Below, piece by piece: positions 7,533 to 14,904 of a DNA stretch of 17,546 nucleotides. Positions within the stretch are counted from its first letter, which is position 1; each line of letters begins with the position of its first letter. Position numbers and translations under genes: made by a program. Origin of the DNA: an uncultured Flavihumibacter sp. (GTDB taxonomy: Bacteria > Bacteroidota > Bacteroidia > Chitinophagales > Chitinophagaceae); contig CAMLRX010000113.1 of NCBI GenBank assembly GCA_946482545.1, forward strand, positions 1-17,546, read 5' to 3'. The notes under the pieces are model-generated. The model saw only the letters and a program-made list of their open reading frames with translations. It had not been told where the DNA came from and ran no database searches.

Positions 7533-7570
7533 CCGCCGATGATCTGAAAAGGTTTTCGGCGGATTTTTTT
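7533..7570 (+). terminator. Plus-strand intrinsic terminator without a visible gene
   Basis: CCGCCGA (7533-7539) pairs with TCGGCGG (7556-7562) around a 16-nt loop, followed by seven T (7564-7570) on the plus strand. On the minus strand the hairpin follows the hydrolase stop codon directly but has an A run before it and no T run after it. It therefore reads as a terminator for plus-strand transcription, although no plus-strand gene is visible upstream. Confidence 0.6.
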
Positions 7571-8378
7571 AGCAGAAAAGTGGAAGTTGCTGAACAGTTT
7601 TCCTGGGAATGTTGGACCCGATATGAAACAGCGGTGTTTCTTCAAACCTTGACGCCAATACAATTTCGGTAGCACCCGCGTGTTGTTTGAAAAGTTGAAG
7701 CGCCTGTTCCGGGTCGTTATTGTCCCTGCTGAGGTGGGAGAGAAAAACATGACTCATAAAAGAAGGTCTTTCCTTTTTAAAAAGCTCCAGCGCCTGTTTA
7801 TTGGACAAATGTCCGTTGCCGCCTTTTATCCTGCGTTTCAGGTGGTAAGGATAACGGCCGTTTTCCAGCATTTCCTCATCATAATTGGTTTCCAGGAACA
7901 CGGCGTGGCATTGCCTGAAATGGTGGATCACGTTGGCACAGGGAAACCCGATATCGGTGAATACACCTACTACTATCCCATTGCATTGAATGCAGAAACT
8001 ATGTGGTTCGGCCGCGTCGTGCAATTTCGGGAACGGGATCACCTGGAGCTGGCCGATCGTGACCGGCTGGTTGGCGCTGAAATGCCGGATAGACCCTGCT
8101 TCCAGTTTAAGCGCACTTCCGGAAAGCGTGCCCTTCGTGATGTACACCGGAAAACCATATTTTTTGACCAGTATTTCGAGACCTTTTATATGATCGGAAT
8201 GTTCGTGTGAAATGAAAACGGCCCTGATCCTGTTCATATTCAAACCAAGCCTGTTCATCCTTCTTTCAGTTTCCCTGCAGGAAATACCGGCGTCTACCAG
8301 AATCGCATCCTGTTCGTTGCCGATATAATAACAATTTCCGTTGCTGCCGGAATTGAGGGAAGTAATGGAAAGACTCAT
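7569..8378 (-). CDS. MBL-fold metallo-hydrolase, YycJ/WalJ-like
   Basis: A 269-residue metallo-beta-lactamase-fold enzyme. The N-terminus ITSLNSGSNGNCYYIG and the metal-binding HEHSDH (about residues 58-63) match the YycJ/WalJ branch, whose characterised members are nucleases or phosphodiesterase-like enzymes. Further ligand-type residues appear in KLHDAAEPHSF (first His of the region), GVFTDIG (Asp) and HVFLSHLSRDNN (His), so the two-metal site looks complete. There is no signal peptide, so it is cytosolic. The ATG at 8378 is preferred over an in-frame TTG at 8396 because family members begin at this point. The gene lies 41 nt after the GYF_2 gene on the same strand and is probably co-transcribed with it. 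The exact substrate is not shown by sequence. Confidence 0.85.
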   Translation of the reverse strand: MSLSITSLNSGSNGNCYYIGNEQDAILVDAGISCRETERRMNRLGLNMNRIRAVFISHEHSDHIKGLEILVKKYGFPVYITKGTLSGSALKLEAGSIRHFSANQPVTIGQLQVIPFPKLHDAAEPHSFCIQCNGIVVGVFTDIGFPCANVIHHFRQCHAVFLETNYDEEMLENGRYPYHLKRRIKGGNGHLSNKQALELFKKERPSFMSHVFLSHLSRDNNDPEQALQLFKQHAGATEIVLASRFEETPLFHIGSNIPRKTVQQLPLFC

Positions 8379-8419
8379 ACTGCAAAGAAAATCCAATTCC
8401 CGCTATTCCGGAACGGATT

Positions 8420-8722
8420 TTATACACTTGCTTTTACGAGGTAACAGAGGGCTGCCAGCAGGAATAATACGAAAACAGCCACGCGGAAAGTGCCGTTTAG
8501 CGGTGGATTTATTGAAGATTCGGAAACTTTATGTGTTGTTTCTTTATAACCAAATGTGTCGGCGGCAACCAATTCTTTGAGTTCCTCCAGTTGGTTGGCG
8601 GGTGTCCAGTTTTTGAGTCCTGGTTTCCAGATCAGGGTATGCCGTTCCAGCCTGCCTTTCAGTTCTTCACGGGCAAATGGTCCTGATTCAAAATTTCCAT
8701 CATGCAGAAAATAGGTCTTCAT
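8420..8722 (-). CDS. GYF_2 (DUF4339) domain protein with C-terminal membrane helix
   Basis: A 100-residue protein. Residues 2-55 form a GYF_2/DUF4339 domain, recognisable by the start YFLHDGNFESGPFAREELK and the WKPGLKNWTPANQLEEL block. A linker follows, then one membrane helix (about 79-97, FRVAVFVLFLLAALCYLV). The family is thought to mediate protein contacts at the membrane; here the domain would face the cytosol with a tail anchor (inference). The start at 8722 begins the domain directly. It is the upstream neighbour of the YycJ-like hydrolase, 41 nt apart, so the two probably share a transcript. Confidence 0.8.
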   Translation of the reverse strand: MKTYFLHDGNFESGPFAREELKGRLERHTLIWKPGLKNWTPANQLEELKELVAADTFGYKETTHKVSESSINPPLNGTFRVAVFVLFLLAALCYLVKASV

Positions 8723-8789
8723 AAGAGTGATTCATCGTTCCGGTAGATATAAACTCTTAGAACATACTATTATTGTGCACCAGGGCAGA

Positions 8790-8797
8790 CAAAAGTA
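8790..8797 (-). promoter_or_regulatory. Candidate -7 box for the GYF_2 gene
   Basis: Reads TACTTTTG on the minus strand, an exact TAnnTTTG match, 67 nt before the ATG at 8722. No clear -33 element is seen. Confidence 0.3.
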
Positions 8798-8962
8798 TCC
8801 ACCAGTACCGGATAAGGGGTAAGTGTAACAACTTAGGGTAGGGTTAAGCGGTAGTTAACAGCCCGTTGAAACTGGTGCTTGCAAATAATTAACAGCATCT
8901 TCGCTGTACGAAACACCCCTGTTTTCGCCCCCTGAAATTTTTCTCCCTGACCGTCCACCAGA

Positions 8963-9020
8963 ATCGGGACCACCGCGGTAACACACGTAACCAGTTTTAC
9001 CGCGGCCCCGATCTTTTTTT
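8963..9020 (+). terminator. Plus-strand intrinsic terminator abutting the GH43 stop
   Basis: ATCGGG (8963-8968) and CCGCGGTA (8973-8980) pair with CCCGAT (9007-9012) and TACCGCGG (8998-9005), with a small asymmetric internal loop, and seven T follow (9014-9020). The T run exists only on the plus strand. As at 7533-7570, the hairpin starts just after a minus-strand stop codon and has no plus-strand gene before it. The 240 nt upstream (8723-8962) contain no gene that I can support. Confidence 0.55.
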
Positions 9021-9999
9021 ATTTGATTTTCATGGGTTCAACACCTTCAAAACTGATCTTCACCGGCTGAATTGTACCATCTTCATTGAACCTCATTTCT
9101 TCTATGCAGGTAACTCTGTGGTTGGCATGTGTTTCTTCCAGCGGCCTGCGGTGGTAAATGATGTACCATTTGTTGGTGCCCGGCACATTGATCACCGAAT
9201 GGTGGCCCGCGCCTTTTGCAACGGCGGGGTCCTGCTGCAATACGGTGCCGATGCGTTTGAAAGGTCCGAAAGGGGAATCTGCTATCGCATAAGCTACTCT
9301 GTAATCCGGCCCTGTCCAGCCGCCTTCAGACCACATAAAATAATACTTCTGATCACGGATGAACATAACCGGGCCTTCCACATAGCCTTTGGGCGTGATC
9401 TCCCGGAAGGTGCTGCCGTCGGGCCAGGGAATGAATCCTTTAAAATCGGCTGTTAGTCTGGCAATGTTACAATGCCCCCAGCCGCCGTAAATAATATAAT
9501 AAGCGCCGTCTTTGTCCTGGAATACGAACTGGTCAATGGGCTGGGCGCCGTTTACCACCTCATTGATCAGCGGTTTTCCGAGATAATCTTTGAAGGGGCC
9601 TTTCGGACTTTTACCTATAGCTATACCAATGCCACCTGTTTCTCCAGGATGCACATCGTTGGCGCTGAAAAAGAAGAAATATTTTCCGCCTTTTTTCACG
9701 ATCGCGGGTGCCCACATCGCTTTTTTTGCCCATTTTATGGCAGCAGTATCCAGGATGGCGGGATGTTTTGTCCAGTTGGTGAGGTCATCTGAAGAAAAGG
9801 CGTCAAAATGAACCTGCTTTTCATAAGCATCGGAATAAGTGGGGTAGATCCAGTATTTCCTGCCGAAGATCATGCCTTCGGGATCCGCGTACCAGCCTTT
9901 AAAAACTGGGTTTCCGGCCCGTGTGGTGTCTGAAGACTGCGCCTGGATTAAATCCTGTGCAACAAGCAGTATCAGGGAGATAAAGAATACTCTTTTCAT
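9019..9999 (-). CDS. Secreted glycoside hydrolase family 43 enzyme
   Basis: A 326-residue five-bladed beta-propeller glycosidase of GH43, the family of arabinofuranosidases, xylosidases and arabinanases. A signal peptide occupies about residues 1-20, with a type I cleavage site near LIQA/Q, so it is exported. The three acidic residues of the family are visible: base D39 in WYADPEG, pKa-modulating D156 in PIDQFVF, and acid E208 in GYVEGP. H266-H267 in GAGHHSV matches the conserved central His. There is no carbohydrate-binding module, so this is a bare catalytic domain. The exact linkage cannot be told from sequence alone. No SusC/SusD or sugar transporter lies nearby, so it is an isolated gene. 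It is divergent from the aminopeptidase gene and separated from it by 160 nt. Confidence 0.9.
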   Translation of the reverse strand: MKRVFFISLILLVAQDLIQAQSSDTTRAGNPVFKGWYADPEGMIFGRKYWIYPTYSDAYEKQVHFDAFSSDDLTNWTKHPAILDTAAIKWAKKAMWAPAIVKKGGKYFFFFSANDVHPGETGGIGIAIGKSPKGPFKDYLGKPLINEVVNGAQPIDQFVFQDKDGAYYIIYGGWGHCNIARLTADFKGFIPWPDGSTFREITPKGYVEGPVMFIRDQKYYFMWSEGGWTGPDYRVAYAIADSPFGPFKRIGTVLQQDPAVAKGAGHHSVINVPGTNKWYIIYHRRPLEETHANHRVTCIEEMRFNEDGTIQPVKISFEGVEPMKIK

Positions 10000-10110
10000 C
10001 TGTAGGAGTTTGCGGCAAGTTAGCGCACGGTGTTCGTAAACATTTCAATCAGAGTGTTAATGCGGGGCTTTAATAGGTGTTTTTCTTTCCACCTTCAGTT
10101 AAAATACGGG

Positions 10111-10141
10111 TTGTTGCGCCGGAGCCGGCTTCCTAACTTTA
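10111..10141 (+). promoter_or_regulatory. Candidate promoter of the aminopeptidase P gene
   Basis: TTG (10111-10113), a 20-nt spacer and TAACTTTA (10134-10141) resemble the Bacteroidota pair TTTG-N19-TAnnTTTG, with the last base of the -7 box changed to A. The box ends 18 nt before the ATG at 10160. On the opposite strand, TAACTTGC (10015-10022) is a weaker candidate for GH43. Confidence 0.4.
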
Positions 10142-10159
10142 CGGCTCAATCGAAAATGT

Positions 10160-11554
10160 ATGCATTTCAAATTGTTTGCGAAAGAAATTTACCAGAACAG
10201 GAGAAAGGAGTTGGCGAAAGCAGTAAAAGGATTGATTGTATTGTGCGGAAATGAAGAAACGGGGATGAATTACAGAGATAACTGGTATCCGTTCAGGCAG
10301 GACAGTACTTTTCTTTACTATTTCGGACTGGACGTGGCGGGACTTAACGCCATCATTGATGCGGATACCGGGGAGGAAGTGATTTTCGGAAATGATGCGG
10401 GGATAGATGATATTATATGGACCGGACCGCTGCCCCGCGTGGGAGAAATGGCTGAAGTGGTAGGCGTGAAACGCACTGCTCCGGCCAGGAACGTGGCCAA
10501 GTATGTTGAACAGGCTTTAAAGAAAGGGCAGCGACTGCATATCCTGCCGCCATACAGGTTCGCAAACCGGTTGAGGCTTGCGGAGTGGCTGAATATTTCC
10601 GCGAACGGAGTAGACAGTTTTGTTTCGGAAGAATTGATCAAAGCCGTGGTAAAACAACGGAGTATTAAATCAACTGAGGAAATAAAAGAGACCGAAGAAG
10701 CTGTTACCATCAGTACCGAAATGCACCTTACCGCGATGCGCTACGCGGGAACGGGCATGAAAGAATATGAAGTGGCCGCGAAAGTGCAGGAGACGGCTTT
10801 CGCCCATGGAAGTAGATTGGCTTATCCGATCATTCTTACCGTTGAAGGACAAACGCTGCACAACCATTATTACGGCAATACGCTGAAGCCCGGCGATATG
10901 GTGCTGGTGGATGCCGGCGCAGAAAACGCCATGCATTACGCCGGAGACCTTACCAGGACTTTCCCTGCAGGGAAATTGTTTTCTGCTAAACAAAGAGAAG
11001 TGTACCAGGCAGTGTTGGATGCGCTAGAACACGCGGCAACATTATTGAAACCCGGAATACCATTCTTGGATGTTCATAACCAGGCCTGTGAAAAACTGGT
11101 GGAGGGGCTGGTAGCCATCGGGCTGATGAAAGGAAATCCGGCTGAAGCAGTGGCCGCAGGCGCGCACACGTTGTTCTTCCAATGCGGACTGGGCCACATG
11201 ATGGGATTAGATGTGCATGATATGGAGGACCTCGGTGAGCAATATGTCGGTTATAATGATAGTTTGAAAAAAAGTACGGCCTTCGGGTGGAAGTCGTTAA
11301 GGTTGGGGAAACCACTGGAAGAAGGATTTGTACTAACAGTGGAACCCGGCGTTTATTGTATTCCTGAATTGATCGACCGCTGGAAAGCAGAAAACAAACT
11401 TGAAGCGTTTATCAATTACAATGTAGTCAATGAATACAGGGATTTTACAGGAATTAGAATTGAGGACAACTATCTGATTACGGCAGACGGATCCCGTAGA
11501 TTGGGGAAATATTGCCCGAAAACGATAGCGGAAGTAGAAGCGATAAGGGAATAA
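10160..11554 (+). CDS. pepP: Xaa-Pro aminopeptidase (aminopeptidase P, M24B)
   Basis: A cytosolic metallopeptidase that removes the N-terminal residue from peptides with proline in second position. The 464 residues divide into an AMP_N domain (about 1-155; NYRDNWYPFRQDSTFLYYFG) and a pita-bread M24 catalytic domain (about 175-445). The five metal ligands are visible: D251 (VDAGAE), D263 (GDLTRTF), H346 (GLGHMMGLDVHD), E395 (VEPGVY) and E435 (GIRIEDN). H236 in LHNHYYGN fits a substrate-binding His. Length and order match PepP. The ATG at 10160 is the first in frame after the promoter candidate; a nearby ATG at 10156 is out of frame. There is no signal peptide. Confidence 0.92.
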   Translation: MHFKLFAKEIYQNRRKELAKAVKGLIVLCGNEETGMNYRDNWYPFRQDSTFLYYFGLDVAGLNAIIDADTGEEVIFGNDAGIDDIIWTGPLPRVGEMAEVVGVKRTAPARNVAKYVEQALKKGQRLHILPPYRFANRLRLAEWLNISANGVDSFVSEELIKAVVKQRSIKSTEEIKETEEAVTISTEMHLTAMRYAGTGMKEYEVAAKVQETAFAHGSRLAYPIILTVEGQTLHNHYYGNTLKPGDMVLVDAGAENAMHYAGDLTRTFPAGKLFSAKQREVYQAVLDALEHAATLLKPGIPFLDVHNQACEKLVEGLVAIGLMKGNPAEAVAAGAHTLFFQCGLGHMMGLDVHDMEDLGEQYVGYNDSLKKSTAFGWKSLRLGKPLEEGFVLTVEPGVYCIPELIDRWKAENKLEAFINYNVVNEYRDFTGIRIEDNYLITADGSRRLGKYCPKTIAEVEAIRE

Positions 11555-11657
11555 ACGTTGCGGGGAATTCAGGCTACAATCGCTTAAATATTTGGTTTCA
11601 AATGCATTAGGTTTTGGCATATTTTTTTAACAAATGCTATGAACAAAACCTTGAACA

Positions 11658-11801
11658 ATGAAACCAATACCAGAAAACATCAAGAAAAAGATGGTGGCCG
11701 GGCGCGATCATTTCAGCATGGGGAAAGTGGTTACTGTAGGAGTGCTAATTGTAACATTCCTGTTGTCCATGGGATATGTATTCATCAGTGGATATGAGTA
11801 A
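11658..11801 (+). CDS. Candidate 47-residue single-pass membrane protein
   Basis: A short frame from the ATG at 11658 to TAA at 11799-11801. It encodes a basic N-terminus beginning MKPIPENIKKKMVAGRDHF, a single membrane helix (about residues 23-43; VVTVGVLIVTFLLSMGYVFI) and a very short acidic tail. The charge distribution predicts the N-terminus inside. I know no family for it. The layout of basic amphipathic head, helix and short tail is typical of bacterial small membrane proteins, and that is the main support. It follows the aminopeptidase gene by 103 nt and precedes the L,D-transpeptidase by 210 nt on the same strand. An overlapping +1-frame ORF from 11639 has no such pattern. Confidence 0.55.
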   Translation: MKPIPENIKKKMVAGRDHFSMGKVVTVGVLIVTFLLSMGYVFISGYE

Positions 11802-11959
11802 GGTTGGTTATGGATTGTGATATGATTGAATGGAATAGGATTAAAAGAAGGAATTAGAATAGGCTTTAAAGAAATGAGCGTGAAATTAAGATTGGTGTAA
11901 TTTGGATAGAATAGTAATGATTGATGATTGACTGATGAATATATTATTGGATTGAGATA
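11802..11959 (+). other. C-depleted, G/A/T-only untranslated tract
   Basis: By hand count this stretch of 158 nt has only 3 C (11864, 11879, 11932) against about 44 G on the plus strand. The flanking genes show no such bias. It contains loosely repeated GAATAGG/GAATTAG-type words but no regular period. Transcribed as plus-strand leader RNA it would be weakly structured; the minus strand would be C-rich and nearly G-free, as in Rho-loading sites. Confidence 0.6.
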
Positions 11960-12011
11960 CAACGCAAGGAGACCTGAATACCTGCGGCACGGGATTTGAA
12001 AAGTGTGGGGT

Positions 12012-13568
12012 ATGAAGAAAATTACCACAGGCATAGCCCCCATAGCCCTGATCCTTCTGCTCATCAGTAGTTCAGGTTGCAACAGTAGTGAGCATAAAAC
12101 ATCAGCATCCGGTAGAAAGATTGCTGAAATTGACACCAGTATCAACAGAAATAATGCAAGCAATCCGCATTTTCTGGACAGCGTAAAACTGGAAAGTTTT
12201 ATTTCAGAACAAGCGTTGAACGATACACTGGCCGACGGCATGCGGAGTTTTTACTACAACCGTAATTTCCAGTTCGCATGGATAGGAAATAATGGACTGA
12301 CTGAACAGGCATTGTTGTTTAAGAGTATGTACGATTTCGGAAACGACAGCAGTGCTTCCCGAAAGAAACTGGACAAACAACTGGACGCCCTCACTACAGA
12401 AAATACATTAAGGCCAGCCACCCACCTCAAGACTGAACTCATGCTTACCTGGCGCTTCGTTCAGTATACAGATTATGTTTTTAAAACTGAAGATGAAAGG
12501 AACAAGGTACTGGAAACCTTTGTGCCACGGAAAAAACTGCCAGTGCAAGAGATCGCGGCATCAGTAGGTGAAGAAAAAGAAATGCCTACAGAAGCCTTTT
12601 CTAAACTTGCCGAACAGGTTAAAAAATATTCGGATATCGTTGCCAAAGGTGGATGGAACAATGTAGCCACCCTGAACGATATATCTGCGCTCAAAAAAAG
12701 ACTTGCCGTTTCGGGAGAATATACCGTAAAGGATTCCTCTGCGGAAATGAATACGGCTTTACAACAGGCCATCACGCTTTTCCAAGCCAATCACGGTTTT
12801 AATCCAACAGGGAAACTCAATGAAGAACAGTTGAAAGAATTGAATATTTCAGCTGAGAAACGATTGGAAACATTGCTGATCAATCTCGAAAGGATGCGCT
12901 GGATGCCTGAACATGCGAAAGGAAGATCAGCACTGGTGAATATTCCTGAATTCAGGTTGTACACCTGGGATGGTAAAGACACTGCTTTCACGATGAATGT
13001 GGTGGTTGGTAAAGAAGCGAACGGTACTCTTCTATTTGCGAGTACGTTAAACAACGTGGTGTTTAGTCCATACTGGAATGTGCCGCGTAGTATCGTTAAA
13101 AACGAACTGCTGCCTGCCATGGAAAAGAACAAGGATTACCTGAAGGATAAGAATATGGAAATGACGGGGGAAGAAAACGGACTCCCTGTGATCCGGCAGT
13201 TGCCGGGGGAAGGCAATGCGCTGGGGAAAGTGAAATTCCTGTTTCCCAACGCGTTCAATATTTATTTCCACGACAGCCCGGAAAAGCATCTTTTCAACAA
13301 GGAAGACAGGGCTTACAGCCATGGATGCATCCGTTTGGCTGATCCGGCGAAAATGGCGCGTTTCTGCCTGGAAGGCATGAACGAGTGGAATGATAAAAAA
13401 ATCAATGATGCAATGAACAGCGGGGAAGAGCAGTGGGTAAAAATGAAAAATCCTGTGCAGGTGCAGATCGCTTATTACACAGCATGGGTGGATGACAAAG
13501 GCATGCTTAATTTCCGGAACGATATTTATGGGCACGATGCAGAGAGTGCAAAGCATCTTTTCTTGTAA
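12012..13568 (+). CDS. L,D-transpeptidase, YcbB/LdtD-like, probable lipoprotein
   Basis: A 518-residue envelope enzyme that would cross-link peptidoglycan through L,D (3-3) bonds or attach ligands to it. An N-terminal hydrophobic segment (about 8-20) ends in SSGC (C23), a loose lipobox, so it is either a lipoprotein or cleaved by signal peptidase I. A scaffold region (about 60-240) is followed by a peptidoglycan-binding-like segment (about 248-280, LFQANHGFNPTGKLNEEQL) and a YkuD catalytic domain (about 305-500). The catalytic motif is YSHGCIRL with H437, C439 and R441, and H420 lies in YFHDSPEKHLF. Length and layout fit the YcbB family, not the short YkuD type. The ATG at 12012 is used; an in-frame GTG at 12003 adds three residues. 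A strong terminator lies 22 nt after the stop. Confidence 0.9.
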   Translation: MKKITTGIAPIALILLLISSSGCNSSEHKTSASGRKIAEIDTSINRNNASNPHFLDSVKLESFISEQALNDTLADGMRSFYYNRNFQFAWIGNNGLTEQALLFKSMYDFGNDSSASRKKLDKQLDALTTENTLRPATHLKTELMLTWRFVQYTDYVFKTEDERNKVLETFVPRKKLPVQEIAASVGEEKEMPTEAFSKLAEQVKKYSDIVAKGGWNNVATLNDISALKKRLAVSGEYTVKDSSAEMNTALQQAITLFQANHGFNPTGKLNEEQLKELNISAEKRLETLLINLERMRWMPEHAKGRSALVNIPEFRLYTWDGKDTAFTMNVVVGKEANGTLLFASTLNNVVFSPYWNVPRSIVKNELLPAMEKNKDYLKDKNMEMTGEENGLPVIRQLPGEGNALGKVKFLFPNAFNIYFHDSPEKHLFNKEDRAYSHGCIRLADPAKMARFCLEGMNEWNDKKINDAMNSGEEQWVKMKNPVQVQIAYYTAWVDDKGMLNFRNDIYGHDAESAKHLFL

Positions 13569-13590
13569 ATCAGCTATAATGCATAGCATA

Positions 13591-13622
13591 AAAAAGCTCC
13601 GGAACTTCATCCGGAGCTTTTT
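13591..13622. terminator. Bidirectional intrinsic terminator
   Basis: AAAAAGCTCCGG (13591-13602) and CCGGAGCTTTTT (13611-13622) form a perfect 12-bp stem with the 8-nt loop AACTTCAT. The A and T runs make it work in both directions, serving the L,D-transpeptidase (+) and the small lipoprotein gene (-), which converge on it. Confidence 0.9.
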
Positions 13623-13639
13623 ATTAAAGTGAATAGTAG

Positions 13640-13864
13640 TTAGCGTGGAGTAGTATCCCTGCGCATGGTATCGGTACTTAAACTGTCCATACGCATTTGA
13701 TTGGCGCTATCCATCGTATTGGTGTCATACGTGGAGTTGGCCGGATCGTTCATGCCTGGCGTTGCCGTTGTGCTATCGGTGTTATCGGCGTTGTCTCTTG
13801 CATTGCCACAAGCGGTTACGAGGAATACTGATGCTGAAAAGGCTGCGATGATTAACTTTTTCAT
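13640..13864 (-). CDS. Small low-complexity lipoprotein
   Basis: A 74-residue protein with a lipoprotein signal peptide: MKKLIIAAFSASVFLVTAC with lipobox VTAC and lipid-modified C19. The 55-residue mature part is almost entirely Asp, Asn, Thr, Ser, Met and Pro, with no Trp or Phe and only one Tyr. It is likely an unfolded, surface- or periplasm-facing chain. Function is unknown; small lipoproteins of this kind are common in Bacteroidota envelopes. A weak -7-like box, TATTTTTA, lies at 13892-13899 on the minus strand. It is the downstream neighbour of the SDR gene, 47 nt away, and may be partly co-transcribed with it. Confidence 0.75.
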   Translation of the reverse strand: MKKLIIAAFSASVFLVTACGNARDNADNTDSTTATPGMNDPANSTYDTNTMDSANQMRMDSLSTDTMRRDTTPR

Positions 13865-13911
13865 GATATCTGAGTTTGTTTGCTAATGCGCTAAAAATAC
13901 CGTGCCGTTGG

Positions 13912-14757
13912 TTAACCGTTCAAAACGTAACCTCCATTGGGGTGAATGACCTGTCCGGATATATAGCTGGCATCTTCAGAAGCCAGAAATACAAAGGCGG
14001 GAGCCACTTCTGCCGGTTGTCCTGCTCTTCCCATAGGTGTGTCCTGTCCAAATTTCTTTACATGTTCGGCATCGAATGTGGAAGGGATAAGCGGTGTCCA
14101 GATGGGACCGGGCGCCACACCATTCACCCGAATACCTTTTTCGGCGAGGGAAGCAGCCAGTGCACGCGTAAATGAAACGATGGCGCCTTTGGTGGAAGAA
14201 TAATCAATAAGCTTGGGATTTCCTTTGTACGCCGTTACAGATGTGGTGTTGATGATGTTGCACCCCGGTTTGAAATGAGGGATACATGCTTTGGTAAGGT
14301 AGAACATTGAAAAGATATTCGTGGTGAACGTCTTTGTCAGTTGTTCCGCGGTAATTTCCCTGATATCGTCTTTGGGATGTTGTTCGGCCGCATTGTTGAC
14401 CAGGATATCTATTTTCCCGAATTCGGTCAGCGTTTTTTCCACGATGTCTATGCAAACCGCTTCATTCCCGATATCTCCGGCGAACAGGAGGGCCTTGCGC
14501 CCTTTTTCTTCCACCAGTTTCCGGGTGGTTTCCGCATCTTCTTCATTTTCATGGTAACAGATGACAACATCCGCGCCGTGCCGTGCGAAATGTACCGCGA
14601 CCGCACGACCGATCCCGCTGTCTCCTCCGGTAATAATGGCCACTTTATCAAGGAGTTTCTGCGTTTGAAGATCGTATGCCCGCTCATATTCGGGCTGGAT
14701 GTTCATCTCCTCTTCCTTATCCGTATCTTTTTCAATAAATTCTTTTGTAGTTGGCAT
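13912..14757 (-). CDS. SDR-family oxidoreductase, YghA/general-stress type
   Basis: A 281-residue short-chain dehydrogenase/reductase. The Rossmann glycine motif TGGDSGIG is at 43-50, NNAA at 121-124, and the catalytic triad is S173 (TTSV), Y186 and K190 (YSSTK). The N-terminal extension of about 35 residues before the fold (including IQPEYERAY) and the GDSGIG and NNAAEQHP sequences mark the YghA/YhdF/YdaD group, often annotated as general stress or glucose/ribitol dehydrogenase-like enzymes. The coenzyme is probably NADP(H), the substrate an aldehyde or sugar alcohol; neither is shown by sequence. The ATG at 14757 fits the family start. The chain ends GGYVLNG, a normal SDR C-terminus. It is cytosolic and transcribed away from the secreted hydrolase. 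Confidence 0.88.
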   Translation of the reverse strand: MPTTKEFIEKDTDKEEEMNIQPEYERAYDLQTQKLLDKVAIITGGDSGIGRAVAVHFARHGADVVICYHENEEDAETTRKLVEEKGRKALLFAGDIGNEAVCIDIVEKTLTEFGKIDILVNNAAEQHPKDDIREITAEQLTKTFTTNIFSMFYLTKACIPHFKPGCNIINTTSVTAYKGNPKLIDYSSTKGAIVSFTRALAASLAEKGIRVNGVAPGPIWTPLIPSTFDAEHVKKFGQDTPMGRAGQPAEVAPAFVFLASEDASYISGQVIHPNGGYVLNG

Positions 14758-14904
14758 ATACTCATATTAAAGGTGAAGAATACAGTAATAGCGTAAAAAA
14801 ATATGCCATTAGGAAAGCTGCCGGGCGTTCAACACAAGTGTGGTGAAAGATTTACGGTGATGAACAGATGAATTCGTAAATTGTTTCCGCTAAAATGCTT
14901 GCAG

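Larger units (their letters stand above)
7156..7568. other. 413-nt gene-free gap with dense regulatory-looking sequence
   Basis: No convincing gene was found on either strand. The gap holds, in order: the proB -7 candidate, one copy of TGAACTTTAAA (7291-7301), an inverted repeat TGCAAT/ATTGCA (7315-7320 and 7333-7338), the FNR-like palindrome (7347-7360), a second TGAACTTTAAA (7464-7474), a small stem CTGGC/GCCAG (7506-7510 and 7516-7520), and a plus-strand terminator (7533-7570). The middle part is A+T rich. A long minus-strand open frame crosses it but does not look like a protein. Confidence 0.5.

Noticed and set aside
7202..7750. A 182-residue minus-strand open frame across the gap
   Set aside because: It overlaps the end of the YycJ-like hydrolase in another frame, and its composition is not protein-like. 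The gap is better read as non-coding.
11708..12241. A 177-residue minus-strand open frame
   Set aside because: It stays open because the minus strand of the C-depleted tract has few G. It runs antisense to the L,D-transpeptidase signal peptide and the 47-residue frame, with no protein-like features.
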